From contig NZ_VOSC01000033.1 in assembly GCF_007997385.1 (NCBI RefSeq), forward strand, positions 369,999 to 433,998: a stretch of DNA of 64,000 nucleotides, read 5' to 3'. The position numbers were made by a program, and so were the translations under genes. The DNA is from Seonamhaeicola algicola. GTDB lineage: Bacteria > Bacteroidota > Bacteroidia > Flavobacteriales > Flavobacteriaceae. Below are positions 55,812 to 64,000 of this stretch, in pieces (position 1 is the stretch's first letter; every line of letters starts with the position of its first letter). The notes below the pieces were generated by a model. The model made no database searches, was not told the DNA's origin, and worked only from the letters and a program-made list of their open reading frames with translations.

Positions 55812-57155
55812 TTAATTACACCCCATATCTATTGAAGATTGGGAATCGGCATTTGGAAAGCAATTACCTGATGGTAGTTGATTTGGCACATACCTAATTA
55901 GGTTAGCATCATACAAGCTTTTTTCTAAAAACGTTGTTAATTGTTCTATTTCTGCTTCTGTTAATCCTAACGGTGTAAATTGTGCTGAGAGTTTGCTTGT
56001 TGGTACATTTTCATTTTCTTTTACAGCGTTGTTTTTATAAATAACAACATCTTTAACCGAAGAAAAACTACCACCATGACCTAAAAAATTGACATCTTTT
56101 AAATTATAAAGTTGCGGTGTTTTAAACTTATAATCATCAGCACTGTTACCTGTAAAACCTCCGCGCCCTTTTTGGGTAGCCTCATCAACTATTCCTGCAA
56201 CGTTATTACCAGACAAATCATTCATACCCAATGCATGAAAGCCCATACCATTTAAACCAGGCCCAGAATGACAGGTGTAACACTGCCCTTTTCCAAAAAA
56301 TATTGAAGCGCCTAATAATTCTTCATCACTCATGGCTTCAAAACTTCCTTTTAACCACATTTGAAATGGAGCTTTATTGGGTAACAATGTTCTTTCATAG
56401 GCTGCTATTGCCAAACCTGCATTTATTCTAGAGTAACGCTTATTTAGGCTAACTTTAGGAAACGCCGCATCAAAAAGGGTTTTGTACTCAGTAGTTTTAA
56501 TAAAGTTTTCATCTATTGAAAGCCTGTGAACATTTAATCCTGCTATAGCCTGAATTTCTACGCCTTCAAACCCTAAATTATTTTCTGCTTTTGGTGTATT
56601 GGGCGTCCAACTTGCTTGTGTGTTTGCATTTGTTCCTGTTGCTCCAAATTGACCATTCCAAAGCATAACATCTTGGTAGGCAACATTTAAAACAGATGGT
56701 GTTCTAATGGGTTGTACATCAATTTTATCTGAAGTGTAACTTGATGCCATTACCCTACTTTGTCCTTTATATCCAAAACCAAATCCTCCTTCTCCAATTC
56801 CTTGCTTTATTCCACTTTGAAAACCCGCATCAACATGATGGCATGATGCACAAGAATAAGTATTCATACCTTCAGTTTGGGTAGGGCTTTTTGCTAAACC
56901 TGTTTCATGGTATAGTAATTTGCCTAGGTTAACTTTGGCCTGTGTTATTGGGTTTTTTATATCATTTGGAATAGCCAAATAATCATCTGAATCTGGTAAT
57001 ATTAAGTTTTCTTTTGAACCGAAAAGTTGGTTTAACTGCTTTTCTAGATTAGTTTGTAGCGTTATATCAACATAATCATCTTTATCTTTTTCACAAGATG
57101 TCAAAGTAACTAATAAAAGAATTAGTATAAACGTAGGCTTTAAAAATTTTGTCAT
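55812..57155 (-). CDS. Di-heme cytochrome c peroxidase family lipoprotein
   Basis: A 447-residue protein with a lipoprotein signal (hydrophobic TFILILLLVTLTS, acylated C21) and two heme c motifs: CASCH (C102, C105, H106) and CYTCH (C292, C295, H296). It belongs to the bacterial cytochrome c peroxidase/MauG superfamily, with enzymes acting on hydrogen peroxide or other substrates in the periplasm. Blocks such as NPITQAKVNLGKLLYHETGLAKS and RTPSVLNVAYQD are typical. The electron donor is not encoded here. A candidate -7 box lies upstream, and queG follows. Confidence 0.9.
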   Translation of the reverse strand: MTKFLKPTFILILLLVTLTSCEKDKDDYVDITLQTNLEKQLNQLFGSKENLILPDSDDYLAIPNDIKNPITQAKVNLGKLLYHETGLAKSPTQTEGMNTYSCASCHHVDAGFQSGIKQGIGEGGFGFGYKGQSRVMASSYTSDKIDVQPIRTPSVLNVAYQDVMLWNGQFGATGTNANTQASWTPNTPKAENNLGFEGVEIQAIAGLNVHRLSIDENFIKTTEYKTLFDAAFPKVSLNKRYSRINAGLAIAAYERTLLPNKAPFQMWLKGSFEAMSDEELLGASIFFGKGQCYTCHSGPGLNGMGFHALGMNDLSGNNVAGIVDEATQKGRGGFTGNSADDYKFKTPQLYNLKDVNFLGHGGSFSSVKDVVIYKNNAVKENENVPTSKLSAQFTPLGLTEAEIEQLTTFLEKSLYDANLIRYVPNQLPSGNCFPNADSQSSIDMGCN

Positions 57156-57181
57156 TATAGATTGAAGGCTTATTTAAAGCC

Positions 57182-57189
57182 CAAACTTA
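57182..57189 (-). promoter_or_regulatory. Candidate -7 box for the peroxidase gene
   Basis: TAAGTTTG on the minus strand fits TAnnTTTG and would give a leader of about 23 bases. The -33 element is weak. Confidence 0.35.
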
Positions 57190-57290
57190 AACAAGGTTAT
57201 AAAAAACCTTACAGATTATTTGACAAAAAGCTTAAAATACTAGTTTATAAGTTAAACTGAATGATTTTACAGATAAATAAACAGGTGTTT

Positions 57291-58313
57291 TTAAAACAAA
57301 CCGCCTTGTATATTTCCTTTTATTTTACCTAAATGTTTATAGGCTAACTCAGTAACCTCACGCCCGCGAGGTGTACGTACAATAAAACCTTGTTGAATTA
57401 AAAAAGGCTCGTAAACCTCCTCTATTGTTTCAGGACTTTCGCTTACTGCTGTTGCTATGGTTGTAATACCTACGGGGCCACCTTTAAACTTGTCTATAAT
57501 GGTTGAAAGAATTTTATTGTCCATTTCATCTAAACCGTGAGCATCAACATTTAAAGCTTCTAAAGCATATTTGGCTATTTTAATGTCAATTGTACCGTTA
57601 CCTTTTATTTGCGCAAAATCTCTAACCCTACGCAATAAAGCGTTTGCTATACGTGGTGTTCCACGGCTACGGCCTGCAATTTCAATAGCTGCTTCCATAG
57701 AAATTGGTACATTTAAAATAGAAGCACTCCGTTGTAAAATTGTGGTTAGCAAATCGGTTTTATAGTACTGTAATCTACTTTGAATACCAAAACGGGCACG
57801 CATGGGTGATGTTAGTAAACCTGAACGCGTAGTGGCACCAACTAAAGTAAACGGGTTTAAGTTTATTTGAACTGTACGCGCATTAGGCCCTGATTCTATC
57901 ATGATGTCTATTTTATAGTCTTCCATGGCAGAATATAAATACTCTTCTACTATAGGGCTTAACCTATGAATTTCATCTATAAACAATACATCACGATCTT
58001 CTAAATTTGTTAATAAACCTGCTAAATCTCCTGGTTTATCTAAAACTGGGCCCGAGGTTACTTTTATACCTACATTTAACTCATTAGCTAAAATGTGCGC
58101 TAGTGTTGTTTTGCCTAATCCTGGAGGGCCGTGAAACAAGGTGTGATCTAGTGCTTCACTTCGTAAATTAGCTGCTTGTACAAATACTTGAAGATTATCT
58201 AAAACCTGATCTTGCCCTGTAAAATCATTAAAGGCTAATGGCCTTAATTTTTTTTCGACATCTAACTCGTCTGAAGAATAATTTTCATTAGAAGGGTTTA
58301 GGTTTTCGTTCAT
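57291..58313 (-). CDS. ruvB: Holliday junction branch migration helicase RuvB
   Basis: A 340-residue AAA+ motor that drives branch migration with RuvA. Walker A GPPGLGKT is at 62-69, Walker B FIDEIH at 111-116 and sensor 1 in [10 protein letters not shown]. The arginine finger region ARFGIQSRL and the winged-helix C-terminus ([21 protein letters not shown]) follow. The N-terminal 12 residues ([12 protein letters not shown]) are a short non-conserved lead. It appears to be transcribed on its own from a site just past the terminator of the PorE-like gene. Confidence 0.97.
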   Translation of the reverse strand: MNENLNPSNENYSSDELDVEKKLRPLAFNDFTGQDQVLDNLQVFVQAANLRSEALDHTLFHGPPGLGKTTLAHILANELNVGIKVTSGPVLDKPGDLAGLLTNLEDRDVLFIDEIHRLSPIVEEYLYSAMEDYKIDIMIESGPNARTVQINLNPFTLVGATTRSGLLTSPMRARFGIQSRLQYYKTDLLTTILQRSASILNVPISMEAAIEIAGRSRGTPRIANALLRRVRDFAQIKGNGTIDIKIAKYALEALNVDAHGLDEMDNKILSTIIDKFKGGPVGITTIATAVSESPETIEEVYEPFLIQQGFIVRTPRGREVTELAYKHLGKIKGNIQGGLF

Positions 58314-58357
58314 TCAAATAGATATAATTAATAAGGTTGAAACACACTAAGGGTAAA

Positions 58358-58365
58358 CAAAGATA
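58358..58365 (-). promoter_or_regulatory. Candidate -7 box for ruvB
   Basis: TATCTTTG on the minus strand fits TAnnTTTG and lies next to the terminator at 58369-58398. The -33 region falls within the hairpin and matches poorly. Confidence 0.35.
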
Positions 58366-58368
58366 CAC

Positions 58369-58398
58369 AAAAAGCCTTTCTAAATTAAGAAAGGCTTT
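58369..58398 (-). terminator. Terminator after the PorE-like gene
   Basis: The stem AAAGCCTTTCT/AGAAAGGCTTT (58371-58381 with 58388-58398) has a 6-base loop and is followed by T on the minus strand. It ends the adhesin-PorP-OmpA operon. Confidence 0.85.
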
Positions 58399-58436
58399 GT
58401 CAAAATAATTTGGTTGATTAGGGTTGGCTACAGGGT

Positions 58437-60323
58437 TTATTGTAATATTTTAAACTCACACCTACGGTTTATGTCATATTCTTCATCACTACACTTATCT
58501 TCTTCTGTACATTGGTTAAGTGGTTGTGTTTCACCATAACCTACACTTGTTAATCTGTTTTTGTTGATACCTTTCTTCACTAAATAATTTAACACTAATG
58601 CTGCTCTTTCTTCAGATAGTTTTTGGTTATATGGTGCAGGTCCACGGGCATCTGTATGTGCAGATATTTCAATATTTATACTGTTGTGTTTATTCATTAA
58701 ATCTACTAAAACATCTAATGTTTTGGCTGCCTCGCTTGATATTTCAGAAGTATTATAATCAAAATAAATTTTATCTAATTTTACAAGTAACTCGCCTTTT
58801 TCATTTTGATGAATACGCTCTTCAGCTACAGTAAGCGACTCTAGAGCAATATCAATATTATGTTGAGGTTTACCGTACTTTCCTGTTAAAAATTCTAGTT
58901 CTTGTTCTATGTAAGCTTCACGACTTGCTCTAATTTTATAAACCTTGTTTGGTTGTAGTTTAAAGATATAATACCCATTTTCACCAACAATAGTATCTTT
59001 AACTAGTTTGGTAGATTGATCAATAATTTCAACTAAAGCATTAGCTAATGGTTTGTTGCTATTTTTATCTTTTACAATACCTTCAACTTGATATTTTGAT
59101 AAGGGGTTTTCGTTTCTAACAAAACTATACATTCTATCATACCCTGAACGATTTGATGACACGTAACCTAAGTTATTTTTTTCTCTAATTACATATGCAA
59201 AATCATCTAGATTACTGTTTATTGAGCTACCTAAGTTTTCTGGCTTTGTGTATACACCGTTATCAAAAGTGCTACTAAACACATCTAATCCGCCATAACC
59301 TTCATGACCAATTGAAGAAAAATACAATACATTATTTTCACTTACAAACGGAAATTGCTCACGGTGTTTGGTATTTATTGTATTGCCTAAGTTTTCTGGT
59401 TCGCCGTAGGTACCATCATCATTTATTGCAACTTTATAAATATCAAAACCACCTATTGTACCTGGCATATCACTAGCAAAATATAGTGTTTTCTCATCAA
59501 TGCTTAATGCAGGATGCTCTGTACTGTAACTGTTTGATGTAAATGGTAAAGCAGTAACATTGGCCCAAACACCATCAACTAATTCAGCTTTATAAATTTT
59601 AATATGTGCAATACGGTCTGCGCCTGTTTTTTTGCGTGTTGTATTGGTTCTATTAAAGTACATAGTTTTGCCATCTTTTGTAAATACAGCATTACTTTCA
59701 TGTGATGATGTATTTATTGTTTCAGGAAACGCTTGTACATTAACAATAGTGTTATCACTATTTAAAGTGGCACTATATAAATTTAAATAAGGTAAATTAT
59801 TCCATGCATATTCAGGGTTATCAGTGCTCCTAGCCGATGCAAATGCAACTTTATCATTTCCGTAGAACGACAAACCAAAATCACTACTTGAGCCTTCATT
59901 TACAATTTGCTGAAGTTTGAATACATGTGGTGCTTTTTTATCAGTTGCTTCTATAAATGCCGTTGTATTTACGGGTTTGTTATAATACATGCTTAAATGT
60001 TTATCGGCTTCTTTGTATTGTTTAACGCCTTTAAGAGCTTGTGCAAACCTAAAGTGATATTCAATATCAATAGAATCTCCGTACGTTACAAACAGCTCTC
60101 GGTATGTTTTTATAGCATTTTGCAAATTGGCGTTGTAGTAATAACTATCGGCCAAATTTTGCAACACCTCTTGGTCTCTTTCTTTGGTTTCATAAATTTC
60201 AGCAGCTTGGGCATAAGCACGCATTTCAAAAAGTTTATTTACGCGCTTTAAATTTTTATTTTGGGCAAAACCTAATCCGCTAACTAATAATAGGCTTGCA
60301 AGTATGTATGTATTTTTTTTCAT
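58437..60323 (-). CDS. PorE-like OmpA family protein (TPR, beta-propeller, CRD, OmpA)
   Basis: A 628-residue exported protein (signal peptide about 1-20). Domain order: TPR region (about 22-130), PD40-type beta-propeller repeats (about 150-395, with TMYFNRTN, TLYFASDMPGTIGGFDIYK and VLYFSSIGHEGYGGLDVF), a carboxypeptidase-regulatory-like sandwich (about 410-490) and a C-terminal OmpA peptidoglycan-binding domain (SAHTDARG, NQKLSEERA). This is the layout described for PorE of the type IX secretion system in Porphyromonas gingivalis. It lies 18 bases downstream of a PorP/SprF gene and closes the adhesin operon, which suggests that it ties a PorP-adhesin complex to the cell wall. Confidence 0.87.
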   Translation of the reverse strand: MKKNTYILASLLLVSGLGFAQNKNLKRVNKLFEMRAYAQAAEIYETKERDQEVLQNLADSYYYNANLQNAIKTYRELFVTYGDSIDIEYHFRFAQALKGVKQYKEADKHLSMYYNKPVNTTAFIEATDKKAPHVFKLQQIVNEGSSSDFGLSFYGNDKVAFASARSTDNPEYAWNNLPYLNLYSATLNSDNTIVNVQAFPETINTSSHESNAVFTKDGKTMYFNRTNTTRKKTGADRIAHIKIYKAELVDGVWANVTALPFTSNSYSTEHPALSIDEKTLYFASDMPGTIGGFDIYKVAINDDGTYGEPENLGNTINTKHREQFPFVSENNVLYFSSIGHEGYGGLDVFSSTFDNGVYTKPENLGSSINSNLDDFAYVIREKNNLGYVSSNRSGYDRMYSFVRNENPLSKYQVEGIVKDKNSNKPLANALVEIIDQSTKLVKDTIVGENGYYIFKLQPNKVYKIRASREAYIEQELEFLTGKYGKPQHNIDIALESLTVAEERIHQNEKGELLVKLDKIYFDYNTSEISSEAAKTLDVLVDLMNKHNSINIEISAHTDARGPAPYNQKLSEERAALVLNYLVKKGINKNRLTSVGYGETQPLNQCTEEDKCSDEEYDINRRCEFKILQ

Positions 60324-60341
60324 GTTTACAATTATTAAATG

Positions 60342-61298
60342 TTAGAAGAATCTTGGTGAACGATCATAACCGCCTTTAAATCCAAATAAGTCAACATCAA
60401 AAAGTATGAATATTTCATGAGATCCTGAGTTGTAATCACCTAGATTATTGGTTGTAAAGTCATAAGCATAACCCACTTTTAGTTCTGGCGTAATTCTAAA
60501 ATTCACCAAACCACTAATAGCATCTCCTAAACGGTACCCTAAACCAGCTTCTAGTTTTTCGTTTATTAAAACGTTAGCTGTAACATCAACAGCCATAGGG
60601 GCACCTTTAACAGCTCTAGCCAAAAAAGCAGGCTTTAGTTTTAGGTTTTTATCAATATCAAATACATAACCACCGGTAAAGAAATAATGTACATTTTCTA
60701 CTCCTGTGGCAGTTATTCCGTTTTCATTTTCAATATGTTTAGTTGATAGCATGTTTGGAGCCGATATTCCTAAGTAATAATTATCAGCAAAAAAGAATGC
60801 ACCTACACCTAAATTTGGAAATGCTTTACTTATGTTTTCATCAAAGGCTTGGTCTGAACTTGAGCCACCCGATTGTAGCATTAAATCATTAAAATTAGTA
60901 TCAAAAAGAGTTACACCTGCCTTTAAACCAAAGGATATTTTACTTTCAATTCCAACTGGAAGCACATAAGCAAAATCTGCATAAATGTTATTTTCACTAA
61001 CAATGTCACCAATATCATCGTTAGTAAAAGAAATACCTAATTCAATTTTATCGTTTACTGGTGTGTGTGCAAAAAAGGTTCCTGTTTTTGGGGCACCTTC
61101 TAACCCAACCCATTGTGTACGGTATAAACCACCAAGGTTTAAAATACCTTCATTAGCAGTTGCATAAGCCGGATTTATTACACTCATATTATACATGTAT
61201 TGTGTAAACTGCGGATCTTGTTGTGCTACGCTTTGTAAAGACACTAATGCCAGAACTAACAAAGCAGCTATTTTATGATATATATTTAAATGTTTCAT
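60342..61298 (-). CDS. PorP/SprF family type IX secretion system membrane protein
   Basis: A 318-residue outer-membrane protein with a signal peptide (about 1-25, ending VAQ) and the family lead QDPQFTQYMYNMSVINPAYATANEGILNLGGLYRTQWVGLEGAP. Beta-strand alternation runs to a terminal SPRFF. In flavobacteria sprF-like genes lie directly downstream of genes for large adhesins with type B sorting domains and are needed for secretion of their partner. That is exactly the arrangement here: the adhesin stop is 27 bases upstream, and the OmpA gene follows after 18 bases. Confidence 0.93.
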   Translation of the reverse strand: MKHLNIYHKIAALLVLALVSLQSVAQQDPQFTQYMYNMSVINPAYATANEGILNLGGLYRTQWVGLEGAPKTGTFFAHTPVNDKIELGISFTNDDIGDIVSENNIYADFAYVLPVGIESKISFGLKAGVTLFDTNFNDLMLQSGGSSSDQAFDENISKAFPNLGVGAFFFADNYYLGISAPNMLSTKHIENENGITATGVENVHYFFTGGYVFDIDKNLKLKPAFLARAVKGAPMAVDVTANVLINEKLEAGLGYRLGDAISGLVNFRITPELKVGYAYDFTTNNLGDYNSGSHEIFILFDVDLFGFKGGYDRSPRFF

Positions 61299-61325
61299 TT
61301 TCTGTAAATTTTATGTATCTATAAA

Positions 61326-64000
61326 TTATCTGCTTAAGTATAAGCGTCCTTGTTCTGGTTTATGTTCACCGTCGTTAAACTTAAAAATGTAGAAGTAAAC
61401 ACCCACTGGCAAATCTCCTTTTATTAGGGTTCTAGACTGATTTGACGTACCATCAAACCTTGGGGTATTAGCATTACCTTTATAAACTACATTACCATTA
61501 CGATTAAAAATTTCAATTTCGAAGTTTGGATATAATATTGATAAATTATCAACATTATACGTGTCATTTACACCATCGCCGTTAGGTGAAAACCCGTCTG
61601 GCAACTCAACCTTACCACAACCAGTAATATCTGGTGTTACTGCTAAGCGCACACTACTCTCACAACCCGTTGCTATGTCAACTAAAGCAGCGTAATAAAC
61701 TGTTGTTGTATTGCTTAATGCATCTGAACTTGATAATACTGTACCTTCAGACGCTTCATCATACCATACTACATCATAAGCTGACGCATTGTAACTTATA
61801 TTATTTGTAAGCTCGCTAATAGTAGGGTTATCATTAATACAATATGTTTCATTTGCATTAGTTAAAGTAGGTGTTGGCGCATCATTAATTGTTACATTTA
61901 TTTGTACTGGTTCAGACTCACAACCTGATACGTTGGTTTGTGTTACATAATAATCTTCACCATTAATTAAAGATTCTGTACCTATTAAAGGCATTGTTAA
62001 AGCAGCGTCTTCGTACCAATTTATAGTTCCTGATGATGTAATATTGCTATCTAAATCTGATACTATTGGCTGGTTTACTGCACAAAACTCTAAGTTATTA
62101 CTTATAACTGTTGGCATTGGGGTGTTGTTTACAGAAACAGTAACACTTGCTACAGCATCTGGAGCACAAGGCGATGTTGCTGTAACCGTATAAGTGTAGG
62201 TATTGGCTGTATCTAGAGCAGGATCAAAAATTCCTGTACCGCTTGTTAAAGCTGGAGACCATGTACCACCACTTTGGGCAGCTGTACCTAAATATGTAAA
62301 TAAATCTACTGGTGCATCGGTTACACATAAGTTTATACTGTTATCTGTACCTGCGTTTGGTGCTAGTGTTACTGAAACTTCAATACTACTTGAGAATGTA
62401 CCACAAGCATTTGATAAGGTATAAGTATATGTTCCTGGAGCATCTACTAACGGATTAAAAACACCTGTTGCACTATCCATGGCTGGTGACCATGTACCTC
62501 CAGCATCAGGATTACTTCCCAATTGAGTAAATAAATCTATGTTACCATTATTGCTACATAAATCTAAAGGAGCTCCATCTGTTCCTGCATTTAAAGGGGC
62601 TTCAATAGTTACTTCAATAGTAATACTATCGTCAACGCAAGGTGCAGATGCCGTTACGGTATACGTAAAATTATAGGTACCTGCAGCTACTCCTGTTGCG
62701 TTAAAAGTATTACCTATTAACACACCAACATTATCATCATTTGACCATGTTCCGCCGTTATCTTGCGTACCATCTAATCCTGTAAATAGATCAATAGTAG
62801 CATTACTATTACAAGCAACTATTGCTGTTGTATTTAAAGCGCCTGCTGTTGGTGTTTGGTATATTGCTACAGTTACAGCTGTTCTTGTTGAAGATTCGCA
62901 CCCTGTAGTTGCATTTGTTTGTGATGCGTAATAGGTTTGACCATTAGCTAAGGCGGTTGCTACATCTAAAGGTGTACTTCCTGTTGCAGTGCTGTACCAT
63001 TGTACTGAATTTCCAACCGCAACTAAATCTGCTACGGTAGCACTATCACAAAACTCTTGTGGAGAAGCCGCTGATGGTGCTGGTGTATCATTTATAATAA
63101 TACTAACTGTTACGTTTACATCATCACAACTGCCAATTGCATTAACATCAAATGTGAAATTATAAGTACCTTGGGCTAACCCATCTAAAGTAACTGTATT
63201 ACCTGATAAAGCACCTGAAGCATCATCATCTATCCATGAGCCAGTTTGATCTTCACCCTCTATTAAATCGAATAAATTATAGGTTTGTCCTGTTGTAATT
63301 TCAGAAACACAAAATTCAACAGGTGCATTGGCGGTTCCAGATTCTGGTGCATCGTCTATGGTAATTACTACTGTACTACTGTTTGTACATCCGTTAACAT
63401 CAGTAATGGTATATGTATAACTGTAAGAACCAATAGCTAACAATGTTAAATCTACATTACTACCTGTTAAAGCGCCTGATGTATCATCATCTGTCCATGT
63501 GCCGCCTGCATCTTCTCCTGTTAATTGACTAAATAAATCTAACGGTGAATTTGATATTACATCATTTTCACAAAATGCTACGGGTGCTGGCACTCCTGTA
63601 TTTGGTAATGGGTTTATTATAACACTTACTGTTACGTTTACATCATCACAACTGCCAATTGCATCAACATCAAATGTAAAATTATAAGTTGCCGGTGCTA
63701 AGCTTGATAAGTCGGCTATGTTTCCTGTTAACACGCCTGTTGCATCGTCATCTAACCACGTTCCTGTTTGGTCTTCATCTGCTAGTAAATCAAATAAATC
63801 ATAGTTTGATGGTGCTAAGCCTTCACAAAATTCAACAGGTGCATTGGCGGTTCCAGATTCTGGTGCATCGTCTATAGTAATTACTACTGTACTACTGTTT
63901 GTACATCCGTTAACATCAGTAATGGTATATGTATAACTGTATGAATCAATTTTTAATATTGTTAAATCTACATTACTACCTGTTAAAGCGCCTGATGTAT
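61326..64000 (-). CDS. Repeat-rich adhesin with type IX sorting domain B (5' part outside window)
   Basis: At least 891 residues. The frame stays open to the window edge, so the N-terminus and signal peptide are missing. The C-terminal 95 residues form a gliding motility-associated/type B sorting domain (LPDGFSPNGDGVNDTYNVDNL, FEIEIFNRNGNVVY, PVGVYFYIFKF). Before it lie repeats of about 85 residues with GTWxDDDxSGAL and TYxYTYT-like blocks and paired cysteines, alternating in two forms. It resembles SprB-type surface adhesins that are exported by the type IX system and moved along the cell during gliding. The first internal start at 63734 is only an in-frame GTG and not the gene start. Confidence 0.92.
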   Translation of the reverse strand, partial: TSGALTGSNVDLTILKIDSYSYTYTITDVNGCTNSSTVVITIDDAPESGTANAPVEFCEGLAPSNYDLFDLLADEDQTGTWLDDDATGVLTGNIADLSSLAPATYNFTFDVDAIGSCDDVNVTVSVIINPLPNTGVPAPVAFCENDVISNSPLDLFSQLTGEDAGGTWTDDDTSGALTGSNVDLTLLAIGSYSYTYTITDVNGCTNSSTVVITIDDAPESGTANAPVEFCVSEITTGQTYNLFDLIEGEDQTGSWIDDDASGALSGNTVTLDGLAQGTYNFTFDVNAIGSCDDVNVTVSIIINDTPAPSAASPQEFCDSATVADLVAVGNSVQWYSTATGSTPLDVATALANGQTYYASQTNATTGCESSTRTAVTVAIYQTPTAGALNTTAIVACNSNATIDLFTGLDGTQDNGGTWSNDDNVGVLIGNTFNATGVAAGTYNFTYTVTASAPCVDDSITIEVTIEAPLNAGTDGAPLDLCSNNGNIDLFTQLGSNPDAGGTWSPAMDSATGVFNPLVDAPGTYTYTLSNACGTFSSSIEVSVTLAPNAGTDNSINLCVTDAPVDLFTYLGTAAQSGGTWSPALTSGTGIFDPALDTANTYTYTVTATSPCAPDAVASVTVSVNNTPMPTVISNNLEFCAVNQPIVSDLDSNITSSGTINWYEDAALTMPLIGTESLINGEDYYVTQTNVSGCESEPVQINVTINDAPTPTLTNANETYCINDNPTISELTNNISYNASAYDVVWYDEASEGTVLSSSDALSNTTTVYYAALVDIATGCESSVRLAVTPDITGCGKVELPDGFSPNGDGVNDTYNVDNLSILYPNFEIEIFNRNGNVVYKGNANTPRFDGTSNQSRTLIKGDLPVGVYFYIFKFNDGEHKPEQGRLYLSR
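63325..63484 (-). repeat. Near-identical DNA repeat in the adhesin gene, copy A
   Basis: This 160-base segment recurs at 63841-64000 with few differences, offset by exactly 516 bases (172 codons). It encodes part of a two-module unit (about 85 residues each) with the block TDVNGCTNSSTVVITIDDAPE. Confidence 0.9.
63841..64000 (-). repeat. Near-identical DNA repeat in the adhesin gene, copy B
   Basis: Second copy of the segment at 63325-63484. It is cut by the window edge, so more copies probably lie beyond. A further pair of similar segments (near 63109 and 63631) is offset by 522 bases, which shows that units differ slightly in length. Confidence 0.9.

Noticed and set aside
61326..64000. CRISPR-like array because of regularly spaced DNA repeats
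   Set aside because: The repeats are long, offset by 516-522 bases, keep one reading frame and encode a known type of adhesin module. No spacers or cas genes are present.

Overview
The window is a stretch of chromosome from a member of the family Flavobacteriaceae (phylum Bacteroidota), probably a marine, aerobic, gliding type. This rests on the low GC content, the promoter style (TTTG-N19-TAnnTTTG), and family-specific genes: SprA, RemB, two PorP/SprF proteins, a type B sorting-domain adhesin, paired OmpH genes and a DUF6089 barrel. It is mostly ordinary housekeeping sequence with no phage, insertion sequence, CRISPR array, tRNA or rRNA. Coding density is high, many gene pairs share a hairpin terminator, and only the region upstream of maeB exceeds 300 bases without a gene.

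Layout. 1-6.4 kb: the end of rpsU, a DUF2797 gene, a GH3-family gene, and the tig-clpP-clpX protein quality-control cluster. 6.4-8.3 kb: a small membrane protein, an alpha/beta hydrolase and pdxJ. 8.5-16.8 kb (plus strand): a CBS protein, nadK, a DUF6089 barrel, uppS, bamA, two ompH/skp genes and murI, which form an envelope-biogenesis cluster. 16.9-22.9 kb: a gamma-class carbonic anhydrase, a LytTR/histidine kinase pair, a VWA lipoprotein and an orphan PorP/SprF protein. 23-27.4 kb: an Nfu-type Fe-S protein, a dodecin, a DUF255 lipoprotein and an MscS channel. 27.4-33.8 kb (minus): a six-gene unit of ABC ATPase, two permeases, an HlyD adaptor, a TolC protein and tsaB. 33.8-39.3 kb (minus): cytochrome oxidase assembly and subunit III/IV genes with heme O synthase. 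39.4-54.4 kb (minus): maeB-ruvA-sprA-gcvH-vanZ-tonB-tonB-remB. 54.6-58.3 kb: a small ORF behind a good promoter, queG, a di-heme peroxidase and ruvB. 58.4-64 kb (minus): a repeat-rich adhesin that runs off the window, a PorP/SprF protein and a PorE-like OmpA protein.

How the genes work together. The strongest theme is type IX secretion and gliding: the outer-membrane translocon SprA, the motility protein RemB, two TonB energisers, and at the right end an apparent adhesin/SprF/PorE-like export and anchoring unit. BamA, two OmpH/Skp chaperones, UppS and MurI supply outer membrane and wall. The cox cluster combines heme supply (ctaB), copper delivery (SCO) and structural subunits, but subunits I and II lie outside the window. 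The most unusual observations are the TonB-C-like domain at the N-terminus of RemB beside two real tonB genes, the SCO-like protein that has lost its copper cysteines, the dodecin without its flavin-stacking residue, the 41-residue ORF with its own promoter, and the adhesin operon.

Limits. All family calls are by eye from protein sequence, and no database search was run. Several starts were moved from the longest ORF on signal-peptide, promoter or overlap grounds, as explained in each entry.
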